Of a DNA stretch of 64,000 nt, positions 1 through 10,422 are shown piece after piece. The stretch lies in assembly GCA_963678675.1 (NCBI GenBank), contig OY783199.1, positions 1,991,501 through 2,055,500 of the forward strand, read 5' to 3'. Numbering within the stretch: the first letter of the stretch is position 1; each line of letters opens with the position of its first letter. The stretch is from Xiphydria camelus (lineage: Eukaryota; Arthropoda; Insecta; Hymenoptera; Xiphydriidae). The notes under the pieces are model-generated. The model made no database searches. It was given only the letters and a program-made list of their open reading frames with translations, and was not told where the DNA came from. The position numbers and the translations under genes are program-made.

Positions 1-1280
1 TCCATAACCGGACGCTCTCCTCGTTAAGTGTTTCGATATTATAGCAGCCCTGATGGGGTCTCGTGAAAACACGATAATTGATGTTGTCGACTCGACTTGC
101 GACACGGTAAGTACCAGCTCGCGAGTCTGTCACGCTTATCCATATCCTAATCGTGAATGGGAATTAGTGCAGTCGTTGTACTTGTACCTGTGTATTCCTT
201 AAATTCTTGATGAGCGGTAGAAAGATGTCCGATACCTCCAGTCTGATCAACACATGGTCGCCCGACGCCTCGAAAGTTTCTCGAAATCAATTTGTCGTTC
301 GAAATCGATATCCCCCGTTGTCGTGATCATTTTTACAAAACTCACCGTCGGAGAGACCGCCCCGAAGTAGATCGACGTAAAATTGTAGCTGTTATGCATG
401 TGTACGATATAGGGCGATTGGGTAACTGCACAAAACAGATAGAGTGCCATCTGTGGCACGCATCAAGCATTAAGCAGATGCCCGTGGTATAAGCGCTGTT
501 TACACGTTATTTTGGATAATAATTGAAGTGTTTTACCTATGAGATTTAATCAATATTGCCTCAATTATAATAGAATATGGATTTCAAAGCATTTAAATAA
601 ATTCTTTCCGTGGAAAATCGTTATCATAAGGTAAGTACAAGCAGCGCCACCAAGCTGGATTTCTTGGCGAAACTTGGATGTACATTCTCTATATGTACAT
701 GTGTAACACAAACAAAAGCTACGTTTGTGAAGTATCCAATCCCCCTATACGAAAGAGATGAGATCGAAATGACCGTATCGGCCGCCCATGCATACAATGT
801 ATGTATGCCCATGAATAACCCTGCGATGCGAGAGTCCCTCTCCTTCGAGTCGCCACCGCGCGAAAGCGGTAGGTATCATTTTTTTCTCGCCGCTACCTTT
901 TCGGGCAACTTCCGACTGATCGTACATCATCGGCGACGGACGGGCGTAATTCACTCGCGCCAGACTTGGCTCGCCTCTAAAATCAATAAAGCGCTTCCGC
1001 TCGCGCTTAACCGCGTGATCATTAATCGAAACCGGTCGACTCTCGGCACCTCGATCGCGCTCTCGAATCCGCTTCGAGGCGATCCGTGCGCTCGGGAGAC
1101 TCCCGCTCGACCGACGAACAATTCGAATCCGCGATCGATCGGATGCGGCGTCTCAGCGTCGTCATTGGCGATGCGCGGGGGCTGCCGGTGTAGCGGGCAC
1201 TTGAAAAGGCCGGGTTATCGCGCGAAACTCGGTTCTTATTCGGAAAAGTCTCGCCGCGCGATGACTTCGGGCGTTTGATT
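1..1280. other. No supported gene
   Basis: I see no splice-consistent or recognisable coding sequence here. A stop-free plus-strand run (610-1278) exists but starts at GTG, is arginine/serine-rich and resembles no family, so I treat it as chance in CpG-rich DNA. Confidence 0.5.
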
Positions 1281-1560
1281 TCTGAGAAGAAGAGAAGAAG
1301 CGTTTATTTTGCTCTAGGGCCGCAGAGGCCCTCTGAGAGCACACAAAAGGTCAGAACAAATGAATAACAAAAAAAGCAACTGAGAGAGTAAACGAGTGAA
1401 AAGAGATAAAGTAAATAATAGACAATAGAAGGGCCTAGACTAAGAAAATAAGGTAAATAAAAATTTTGTTACAAAACAAATAACACGGACTAAACTAACA
1501 AAGTAAAGTATACTAAGGGGAAGTAATTGATAGGAATAAGCGCTTAAGAAGTACACAAAC
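1281..1560 (-). mobile_element. Retroposon 3' end, copy A
   Basis: Read on the minus strand, this segment ends in the block GTGCTCTCAGAGGG, then a CTCTAGAGCA-like motif, an AATAAA-type signal and a run of CTT/TTC triplets. The same order is found on the plus strand at 9035-9272, with long matching stretches upstream (TTTACTTTATCTCTTT, ATTCATTTGTTCTGA). A polyadenylation signal followed by a simple-repeat tail is typical of a 5'-truncated non-LTR retrotransposon or SINE. The 5' end is not sharp and no protein is visible. The family is not identified. Confidence 0.6.
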
Positions 1561-1587
1561 GCAAAAACAAGATGCAAAGGAGAAAAG

Positions 1588-1595
<8 letters not shown>

Positions 1596-1623
<28 letters not shown>
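1596..1623. repeat. (GA)n microsatellite
   Basis: A run of about 14 GA units follows an A-rich stretch. It is simple sequence with no sign of function. Confidence 0.9.
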
Positions 1624-1626
<3 letters not shown>

Positions 1627-2258
1627 TATTATTTCGAGCGTGGAAGCCCGTCAGGCACGACCGTTGAAAAACAGCTGTGACATCGAAAATAAATATTCGA
1701 AATCCGGGAAATCTACGTTCGATCGGACTGCCTCCTTCTGGATTCGGTTATCCGAACCCCCGCTATCCCGAGATTCGTCATCGAGCGTTAAAGATCATTA
1801 CTCGCGCGGGTATTCGCGGTCAATTGCTCGGCGCGGTGTAGGGACGCGATGATGACCGTGTTTGAGTCTCGCTGGTTGCACCTTCCCCGCCTCCACTCTC
1901 GCCTCGTTATAGCGAATATTAAATTTAGGCGCGCGCGCGAGGGTCGTTTCTCGGCGTCTGATTAATTGGCTCTCCTTACGAGCGCGAGGCTACACGATTA
2001 CAGGTACTCGGCATCGGGTCCGATCTATCGCCGAAGAGGGGGGGAAGCCTGTCGGCGAAGCAGCGCTGCGGCTTGCGGAACGGAACCCGGTCGCGAGGCT
2101 GCTCTTGATAATTAACCGGGTAATTAGACGGCGAGTACCGCTTTGGAAAGCAAAACAACGAGTGGGCCCGGTGGAAGGTTACAGTGATTGCGCTATACGT
2201 ATATACGAAGAATGAGAGGACTGCAAGAATTTACGGACGAATATACGTAGATGCGCGT
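1624..2258. other. No supported gene
   Basis: I see no recognisable coding or structured element in this stretch. Confidence 0.5.
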
Positions 2259-2466
2259 ACCTACACTGAGAAGAAAAAAAGATTAAAAATTATTCCGTTA
2301 GAAGAATAATCTGAGTACGAAAGGTAAAATAGATCAAAAATTATCCTTTCAGGGTTTAAAATCAAACCTTCTTTAGGATAATTTTTGATCTATTTTACCT
2401 TACGTACTCAGATTATCCTTCTAACGGAATAATTTTTAATCTTTTTTTTCCTCAGAGAGTGTAGGT
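2259..2466. mobile_element. Palindromic MITE-like element, ACACTGAG type
   Basis: The whole 208 bp folds on itself. The left arm begins CTACACTGAGAAGAAAAA and the right arm ends in the complement (CTCAGAGAGTGTAG). The arms match for about 85 bases, including TTAAAAATTATTCCGTTAGA and AAAATAGATCAAAAATTATC, around a short central loop near 2350-2370. The end sequence CTACACTGAG is shared with the element at 2987-3215. The form suits a non-autonomous DNA transposon; no transposase is present. Confidence 0.8.
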
Positions 2467-2986
2467 ATTTCGTTACGAATTGTTACAGGGTAGAAAGCTG
2501 ACGGGATATTCACAGCTCGCACCGTGACTCGCTGTTATCCCGTCAACTGTGATCCCTTTGCGCTTTTCTCGGACCTTCCCCCCACTTCTTCTTCTTCTTC
2601 GTCTTCCGAGGCGATCGAAGCGTCGTCGTTATTACCGGTAATTTTCCGCGATCGTCTCTCTCGTTGTATCGCCCGAAAAATCTCGCGGAGTCTCGTTCAC
2701 GGGCGGTGATCCGCGTATTTTCCACACGATCCAGATCGTTGCTCTTCGAAATTCTTTACGCCGACGGTCTCGAGTCCCCGTAGGGGCTCGTCGTGGTAGA
2801 GTCGGTATGCATTTTCTCCAGTAAACAGCGTGGCGCTAAAGTTGACCGCTCTGCAATTTATCACGCGTTCGCGTTCCTCCGCTGGCTTCGACGGGAAAAC
2901 CTACTCGCATGATCACCCGCGTGCTTTCCCATGCGATCGTGATCGGCCTCGCGACCGCACTCTTTCCGTTTTGGTTGGAAATGTTC
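2467..2986. other. No supported gene
   Basis: Apart from a short TTC run near 2588 I see nothing assignable. Confidence 0.45.
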
Positions 2987-3215
2987 TACACTGAGAAAAA
3001 AAATGTACTTGATCGAAATAAACGTGCCTTTGGATAGTCCCAAAAGCATGTTTATTCGATTTAAACGAATATCGATTTGAGTCAAATAACATCTAATTAA
3101 TTCAATAATCGAATATTTGCGTCCAACCGATATTCATTTAAATCGAATAAATTACGCTCTTGGGACTGTCCAAAGGCACGTTTATTTCGATCAAGTAAAT
3201 TCTTTCCTCAGTGTA
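2987..3215. mobile_element. Palindromic MITE-like element, ACACTGAG type
   Basis: The segment starts TACACTGAGAAAAAAAATGT and ends with the complement (CCTCAGTGTA). The arms pair over most of their length, for example CGAAATAAACGTGCCTTTGG near 3015 with its complement near 3175, and TTTATTCGATTTAAACGAAT near 3050 with its complement near 3140. It has the same terminal motif and A-run as the 2259-2466 element 520 bp away, but a different interior, so it is a related family member. TA may be the target duplication. Confidence 0.8.
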
Positions 3216-3805
3216 CATACGAATCGAGCACACCGGGGCAACGCACCCCTCTCGTATCCGAGCCCCATCCTCCGTCGTCTCAATCGTGATAGCTAAGATC
3301 CGTCGAATATGCCTACCCCGTTGCTCACCTCTCGTTTATACCCTCATCTCCGCCAACCCCCGCGATCGCGGAGCGCGTCTTCACCGACCGACTATCGACG
3401 GACGGCGTTCGGAAGTGGCAACCCACCCCCTTCCGTGTCGCGATCGCGACCGATTGACCACGCGGTTATGTACTCCAGTCAACGCCATCCCGACCGACCA
3501 TCCCACACTAATACCGGCACACTGCACACCCATCGCGGTAATCACCTTGACGTCTACACATCAACGCGTGTAACGCAGTGAATATATATAGAACCGCATG
3601 GGTTGCGCGTGGCCCACTATCAGTCCGCCACAGCCGGGAGAACGGTCCGCCGCGCTAGCATCTTCGAGCGCAACCGGTCACCCGGGGGCAGACGACCTCG
3701 AGATCGTTTCGTTCGCGATTTTCGCGCACGTGCCGTCGCGTCGCGAGATCGAGTCCAGCCGCGCGCGGAGAGTGATAAATATTCGCACTCTCTCTCATCG
3801 TTAAT

Positions 3806-6800
3806 ATGACGACACGGAGGGAAAGTACGTGGACCCTGTCGATAGCAGCTATTCTGAGCACGGCGATCATCAGGTATTGCTCCGCTTGCACTGGGATGAC
3901 CATGATTCGTGAGTATCCAGTCGCGTGTCAGATGTGTCGTCGGTTCGATCGAATGATACACGTGGAGCGAAATCGTGATAACGAACACTCAAAAAAACTT
4001 GGCCACAACTAGAAAATTATAGTAATTGCAGTGATAATTTTCTTCGCAACAGCAAGAATTCTTGCTACGCTAGCAATATTTTTCTAGTTGTGTCTGAGGC
4101 AGCCAGAAATATAGCTGGATTAGCTAAATACTTTTTTCAGTGAACGAAGCGAATACATTCGTCTTCATTGAGTAATTTTAGTGAATGCAGTTGGAGTCGT
4201 CCGACTCTCTCTCTCTCTCTTTCTCGCTCTGAACAAATAAATCGCTTCTTCTTCTTCTGCAGCTAAACGTCCTCTGGACTCTCGTTATTTTGCCGACGCG
4301 CTCGACATTTCTTAACTCTATATTACAACGTGTACCTATAAGCGAGAAACATATCGTTCCGCGTGATCGATCGCGAATTACAGAGTAGAGTTTATATCGA
4401 CGAACAAAGCGAAGTTTCCGCACGCGGAGTAATTATTGACCGCCTCGCACCCCATTTCGACGATCCCATGGCGTTGTTTCTCGTCGTTATTCCTCGCCGC
4501 GCGCGGTGCGATTAGGTATCTACGCTTCCGAGGAAGTGGGCGATTTTTATGATCGACCGCGTGAATTTTTCTCTGGCGCACCGGAAGTGAGAAGGGCTCG
4601 GCCCGTGGCCACAATGCCGCTTTGTCGCGATTAGACGCGCGTGATTTCGTGGGAAATCGATTCGAGGTCGACGCGAATTACGGATCTCCGGAAGTTGCAC
4701 CTCGCACGGTTACGTCGCCCACTTTATCCTCCCGTCGCGAATATCGTACCTCGTGTTGCCCCTGTTTAGATTTTACAGGCCCCGAGTTGGCAAAATATGT
4801 TGTTTCGAAGACAGCGATTCCCGATCGTTTCGAATCGACGTTAAGATCTCTCAATCTCTCACGCGAATCATTCACGCTCGCTCGCGACCTCTCGGAAGAG
4901 ACGCTCGTATAGAAATTCGTAATTTACGGCTCTCTAACTATGTTGACATTCTTTTTGTTTATAAAACCGGTCGCTGATTCGAGCAGTAAAAATTAATACG
5001 TATCTCCACCGAGATCCCACGGGAGGAGAACTCGTCGAACCGCTTCGAATCTCGGACGACGACATATAATTAATTATTCGGTTTCGATTAAATTCGTTCT
5101 CGCGATGCGATCGCCGTATTACGGATCGACGAAAAATTGTCGCCAAGAGAAATGCTTTCTTCGAAAGTTCTCGCTTATGCTTATCGCGGGGAATCTTTTA
5201 ATCCCGAGAGAAAAAGACGATCCGCGCGAAATGTAACGATACCCCCCTGCCGTATCGCAGCATAATCTCATTAGCTCGCGCGATACGGAAGCCACTCTGC
5301 CGCGATAAATACGTTAAACGACGGAATATATCGGTGTTATAATTATTCCAAGGGGATATTCGCGTTGGTATTAAGAGAAGCGTTGACCTCTCTTTCTCCG
5401 GCAGGAGCGGGAGGAATATCTTGCCAGGATAAGCAGAACATACTGGACGAACACAACCGCTTGCGACAGCTGGTGGCATTGGGGCAGATTCATGGTCAGC
5501 CCGGGGCCGCGAATATGATGGAGATGGTAAGGAGCCGCGGTCTCTCTCTCTCTCTCTCTTTCTCTTTATCTGTATCGTTAATTTACTTATTTATCTTTAT
5601 AGTTAATCATCTGTTTGTATCGTTCTTAGTTGGCTCTAGAGGGCTTGCCCTAGAGTCTAATAAACGTTTCTTCTCTCTCTCTATTACTATTTCTGGTTGT
5701 ACCTTTCTTTATTGGCTCTTAAGCCCGCCACAGACGCTCCAACTTGTCTATCAACTTGCTTGCGCAAACTTAAAGTCGCGGTTAAGACGCGGTCGTGGAG
5801 CCTGGGTTATAACCTGCTATACAGGTAGTACTCCACGACCGTGCCTTAACCGTGACTTTAAATTTGCGCAAGCAAGTTGATAGACAAGTTGGAGCGTCTG
5901 TGGTGCTTGCGGACCAACTCTCGAAATCGATTTGAATGCGGTAATCGCGAAATCGCCCTCGACCACCACTCGTAAACTCTGTAGAAAATTCCGTATCTTT
6001 TCGGGAACAACCGATCTACACGTACACCCGTTTTACAGGTGTGGGACGACGAACTGGCTGCGAAGGCGCAACAATGGGCCAACAGCTGCAGCGCATCGCA
6101 CGACGCGTACAGAGACGTCCGTAAGTATCGACGAGACCGATTGGACGGCTTGTCGTTTCAATGATAAAAATTCCCTCCGGCCGAAAGAGTCCTCGTTTCG
6201 ATGACGAAGTTTTAATTTCTCGCGCCAGAGAGAACTGCTGGCAAAATTAGGCGCTTTTCGTAATTTCCCCCTTCATTAAAAATACTCTAATTTGGATTCT
6301 CGCGATCGGCGCACACTTATCGACGAACCGCCGTCGCCACCGCAGCCGCAGCCGAGCTCACGTCCGTAAACGATTCGGGTACCTCTACATATGTATCTAT
6401 CAGCTGTGTCGTTGCCTCTGGCGTAATATACGGCTCGCCGTGATTATCGCGCGCACCTGTCGCTCGCGCGACAACGCGCCGCTTCGCGGAGGAGACGATC
6501 GCTCGTATCGGTACTCCCCGCGGCGATAAAGATGCTCGCCTCTGCCATCGTTAGCAGCGATAGGAATCTTCGAAAAACGCATCGGGTTGAGGAAGACGGG
6601 AGTCTATCTCGTCGCTAACGAACGCGTCTTATAATTGCATAAGCGTCCGCGCGAACGGATAGAGGGCGATTCTTGTTTTGGGACGATCGACGCAAACTCG
6701 CGTCACCTTCGCGAAACGTCGCTCGGAGTCCCCGCCAACGATCGGTTTCGATCGGTTTCAGAGAGGTTCAACGTCGGTCAAAACATAGCTCGAGCGTGGA

Positions 6801-8206
6801 AGCTGAGCGTGAGGGCGGCTTACGACAGCGAACCCAATTGGAGGAAGCCTATCTTGGGATGGTTCAACGAAGTGGAGAGATATCGCGCCGGATACAGTCA
6901 GTCGACCGGACATTACACGCAGGTGTGTATTTTCTCGAAAAACCGCAACGCTAATAATTGTGAAAGCGCAAATACCGAACGATAGAGAGTACCATCTTGA
7001 TTCGCAGCTGATCTGGAGCGACACGTTCCTCGTGGGTTGCGGCTACTCTTTCTACTACGATCCTTCGCGCGGATATACCAAAAATTACGTCTGCAACTAT
7101 GGACCGAGGTAAGCTTCCCCCGTGTTCCGCCTCGTATCGATTCTCCGCCGCGAATCGAAGAGGAGAACTAGTATACCGATATACGTGCATTGTGTATGTA
7201 ATATATCGATACCTTACTTTTTGAAAAGCTCGTGAGTGCAATTTCCTTAAATGTGCAGTAGCAAAGAAAAACAGTCTTGTATCATTTGTATTTAACTTTT
7301 TTAACCAATTTGAATTGTATTATTAATATAAGCATAATATTCTTATATTAATAATACAATTCAGATTTGTTAAAAAAAATTAAGTACCTACAAATGTTAC
7401 AAGAATGTTTTTCTTTGCTACTGCACATTTAAGGAAAATGCACTTACGAGCTTTTCAAAGTAAGGTATCGATATGTACGCATACGTATACATTCTCGTTG
7501 GCTGACGTGCAATACATACACGGCGTTTGCAGTGGTAACGTGCTCGGTTATCAGCCCTACCAAGCGGGACGACCCTCTTGCAGTAGTTACGGAATGTCTT
7601 ACTCCAACAGATATTCCGGCCTTTGCTGTAAGTATACGGTACACTGGTAGGTATCTACATTTAATAATACAGGTGAAACAGCAAATAGTCAAATACAGGC
7701 GTTTCGAGAAAAAGATATGTAATACGTACGTACATACGTATCTACATGCGAGTATAATATGTATGTACATGCACATGTATGTATGTATATCGGGGGCGTA
7801 CGTACCCATGTACTCTCCACTCCCGATTGACCGTGCGTTGTAGTAATGGCCAACCTTCTCGTAGTCTCAACGACGTTCTCTCTCTTTCTCCAAAGGACGC
7901 TTCTCTCCTGTGAAACCGGTTCCCCAATGCCGCGAACGATCGAACGTATCAACGCTTTGACAAAGTCTCAAATTTTACTCGGGATAGACACTTTCGAGAC
8001 TCGAGGTCGGGGGACTCGAGAGTTCGTGCCCGCGAGAGAGATACCGGTTATTTCTTTTTCTCTCCTCCTCTTCGTTTCTCGATTACTCGCGGTCAAAAGC
8101 GTCCAAGATTTCTCGACGTCTCGAGTCTAATCATATAAAATTTGCTTGTTTTACAGCTAAGGCTGGTTACTACCATCACTTGGGAGTTTACTGCGCTTAC
8201 GGTTAA
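3806..8206 (+). CDS. CAP / antigen 5-like secreted protein
   Basis: Secreted CAP-superfamily protein of the insect venom allergen 5 type. Seven exons join in phase: 3806-3908, 5405-5526, 6039-6120, 6762-6922, 7008-7108, 7533-7627 and 8157-8206, giving 237 residues, close to the usual length. Exon 1 supplies the start codon and a hydrophobic stretch (residues about 10-22) read as a signal peptide or anchor. HNRLRQLV opens the CAP fold. WDDELAAKAQQWANSC, GHYTQLIWSDTFLVGCGYS (CAP signature with the conserved His) and VCNYGPSGNVLGYQPYQAG (second signature) follow. The cysteine-rich tail ends AYG. Donors are mostly strong GTRAGT. Introns 2 and 5 each contain a long hairpin. The molecular activity of the family is poorly known. 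Whether this copy is venom-expressed cannot be told from sequence. Confidence 0.93.
3982..4145. mobile_element. Short inverted-repeat element in CAP intron 1
   Basis: The ends are CACTCAAAAAAACTT and the complement of CACTGAAAAAAG. An inner pair, CCACAACTAGAAAA (about 4000) and TTTTCTAGTTGTG (about 4080), also folds back. The end motif resembles the ACACTGAG elements at 2.3 and 3.0 kb but is less exact, so it may be a diverged third member. Confidence 0.5.
5560..5700 (+). mobile_element. Retroposon 3' end, copy C (diverged)
   Basis: A T-rich stretch leads to GGCTCTAGAGGGCTTGCCCT, then CTAATAAACG and a CTT/CTCT-rich tail. The order matches copies at 1281-1560 and 9035-9272 but with lower identity. 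It lies in intron 2 of the CAP gene, immediately before a hairpin element. Confidence 0.45.
5728..5903. mobile_element. Hairpin element in CAP intron 2
   Basis: A 176 bp inverted repeat. The arms share CACAGACGCTCCAACTTGTC, TATCAACTTGCTTGCGCAAA and most of a GTCGCGGTTAAG / GACGCGGTCGTGGAG block, with a short loop near 5803-5825. It fits a MITE. It lies in the CAP gene's sense orientation, so its transcript would fold into a stem of about 75 pairs. Confidence 0.75.
7203..7474. mobile_element. Hairpin element in CAP intron 5
   Basis: A 272 bp inverted repeat. The arms share ATATCGATACCTTACTTT, CTTAAATGTGCAGTAGCAAA and GTATTATTAATATAAG around a tiny AT-rich loop near 7335. The arms differ at scattered single bases, so it is an aged insertion rather than an assembly artefact. 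No terminal duplication was resolved. Confidence 0.75.
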
Positions 8207-9034
8207 TCTTTTCCGAGCCATTGGAAAATGGTCACGCGAGATACCACCGAAGGTGGCCGCGGGGCTGCACCGCGGCCAAGTCGTCGCGTCGAAGGACGAC
8301 GAAGGGACCGAAGGACGCGATGGCACGACAGACTTCGTGAGCCGACACTACAGCATCACGAGTAGGAGAGAATTGCTAGTTTTTAATATAACACGTCGCG
8401 AGGTTCCACCGATAGGTACGCCCGCGCAAACGCTTCTAGTCCGCTTTGATTAATGAGTAGCCATCGTTATTGTAAGTTAACAATCGACGGATTACACTCG
8501 AACCGAATACAGAGGGAAATACATTTATTTCGCTACGAACGACTCGCTCTCTCTCTCTCTCTAACGACACTTCGATTTATCGATAAAAGAAAGTCGTTTG
8601 CTCCTAGTACGGACGGCGCGCGGGCGGAACGACGGCTGCTGTCGTGCATCTATAAAATGATTTGGACCATTGTTTCGTCGTACCGCATCGACGTGAGATG
8701 AGAGGACGAAATGTCTGGTATAGGTACAGTCGATTACTCGGTCGGCCAGTCACTGGAAAATTAAACGATATGTTTTTAAAAGGAGCACACCCGACGCCAA
8801 GCGGAACATTGTGTAAATTGCATTCTTCGATATAGGTATGCATGTCGGTTCTCATTTCGCGCAATCGGTCAACAGAGCACGCGCGTACCAGTGAGATCGG
8901 CCGATTTTACGATCGCGCATCGGTTTATCGATAAGAGGAGACTGGCACGCGACGAATACATATGCGATTCGTACCTCCTCCCCCCCTCCCTCCCTCTCTC
9001 TCCCTCTCCGAGAGAGTTTCATCCGTATCAGTTG
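8207..9034. other. CAP gene 3' flank, no other gene
   Basis: This is probably the 3' untranslated region and spacer after the CAP stop codon. An ATTAAA near 8760 is a possible weak polyadenylation signal. Pyrimidine-rich simple sequence lies around 8985-9010. Nothing coding is recognised. Confidence 0.4.
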
Positions 9035-9272
9035 CAATGTGTACTTTAATTTACCTTACCTCATTAGCCTAGGCCGAACTGTGTTATTCGTTATCTATTA
9101 CTTTACATTACTTGTTGCTTTCCTACTATTATTTACTTTATCTCTTTCCACTCGTTCACTCTCTTTGTTGCTTTGTTTGTTACTCATTTGTTCTGATTTG
9201 TTGCGTGCTCTCAGAGGGTCTTTGCGGCTCTAGAGCAAATAAAATATGCTTCTTCTTCTTCTTCTTCTCCGA
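9035..9272 (+). mobile_element. Retroposon 3' end, copy B
   Basis: This is the best-preserved copy of the family. It runs through ATTTACTTTATCTCTTTCC, CATTTGTTCTGAT and GTGCTCTCAGAGGG to CTCTAGAGCAAATAAAATAT and then (CTT)n. It is inverted relative to copy A (1281-1560). The AATAAA plus triplet tail marks an RNA-mediated insertion truncated at its 5' end. It carries a usable AATAAA (about 9238) downstream of the CAP gene on the same strand. Confidence 0.65.
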
Positions 9273-10422
9273 GTAATAAGCAATTAATGGTAAGGGACGC
9301 AATTGCGCATCCGAGAGGAAAGCGATGCCCCGAGATTATTCCTACAGACGGTATCGACTCTCGCAGGCTGGGCTTTCCTTTCACAGCGGACGAGTGCTCC
9401 GAGGCACAGAATCCGAGCTACGTAAACGGGCCTCACGGGCATACGAAAACTTATCGATACTTACGGGTCTCATCGAGCTGAGTCAATGAGAACTTTGAGA
9501 TAACCAGGAGCGAGGAGGAGCTGGAACCAGAAATTATAAAGACGGAGAAAGAGAGAGGGGAAGGGAGTGATAGCTTAAATAATATTTATTCTTGTTTCAA
9601 AATATTTGAAAAAAGAAAAACAACAGCGTATGGCGCGTATATTTGTAATTAGGTTTCGATTTGACAAGTTACGTTGCTATCTAACTCACTCTACAGTTCT
9701 CGATGGAGGCGATCCCCGTACGTTGATAGATTTTTATCCGAGATCGCAGCCGGACGGTTCGTTGGAACAAAATAAAGTACTCTGCACCCGATATCGCAAG
9801 TCCCACGAGTCGCGCAACGTGCGATAGAACGATCGCACTATACATGGAAGAACAATCGGTATCGCGCGAAAGAGGAAGGGATATCCAACGAAAGGTACCT
9901 GTATGTAAGTATACAACACGTGTATGCGTATGGTATCGAGAGCGATCATTCCAAGATCCGTATAAAATTCGAAACAACTAAACATATCGAGAGCCCCGCG
10001 TACGTTCCGCGTGATGAATTTCTGAAACGTGCGTGTAATTGCAAAAGTTGACGATAATATCTATTTATATTACATGTACAGGTACATACTGTAACGTTCG
10101 TGTATGTACATTTAACTAGGAGCGATAAGTCGATCGAGATAAATCGAAGGCTTCGAATCTAGGAAAAGGGAACCAAAGACGAATCTCTGGCCCCGTGCAC
10201 GATCCCCACGCGAGAGCACCTATCGCCTCTGCCCGAGCAGATCCGGCAATACGATCGGACTTGTCACGAACAAACTACGTACGTATATCCGGAGGATCGT
10301 GCCATTTCTATCAGTTTACAGCGCGCATCGAGCGATAGCGACCGGTGGACTTGTGCGTGCCAAGTTCGTGACGAGAGAGGCATCGCTGCGAGTGCTCGAA
10401 CGTTTAGCAGCACCTGGTGATG
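9273..10422 (-). other. Probable 3' untranslated region and spacer of the Aralar gene
   Basis: No coding sequence is seen. A minus-strand AATAAA at 9590-9585 lies about 830 bases after the Aralar stop codon and is a candidate polyadenylation signal. Confidence 0.4.

Noticed and set aside
610..1278. 222-codon plus-strand open frame
   Set aside because: It begins at GTG, has no domain or splice partner, and has a composition like the surrounding CpG-rich spacer.
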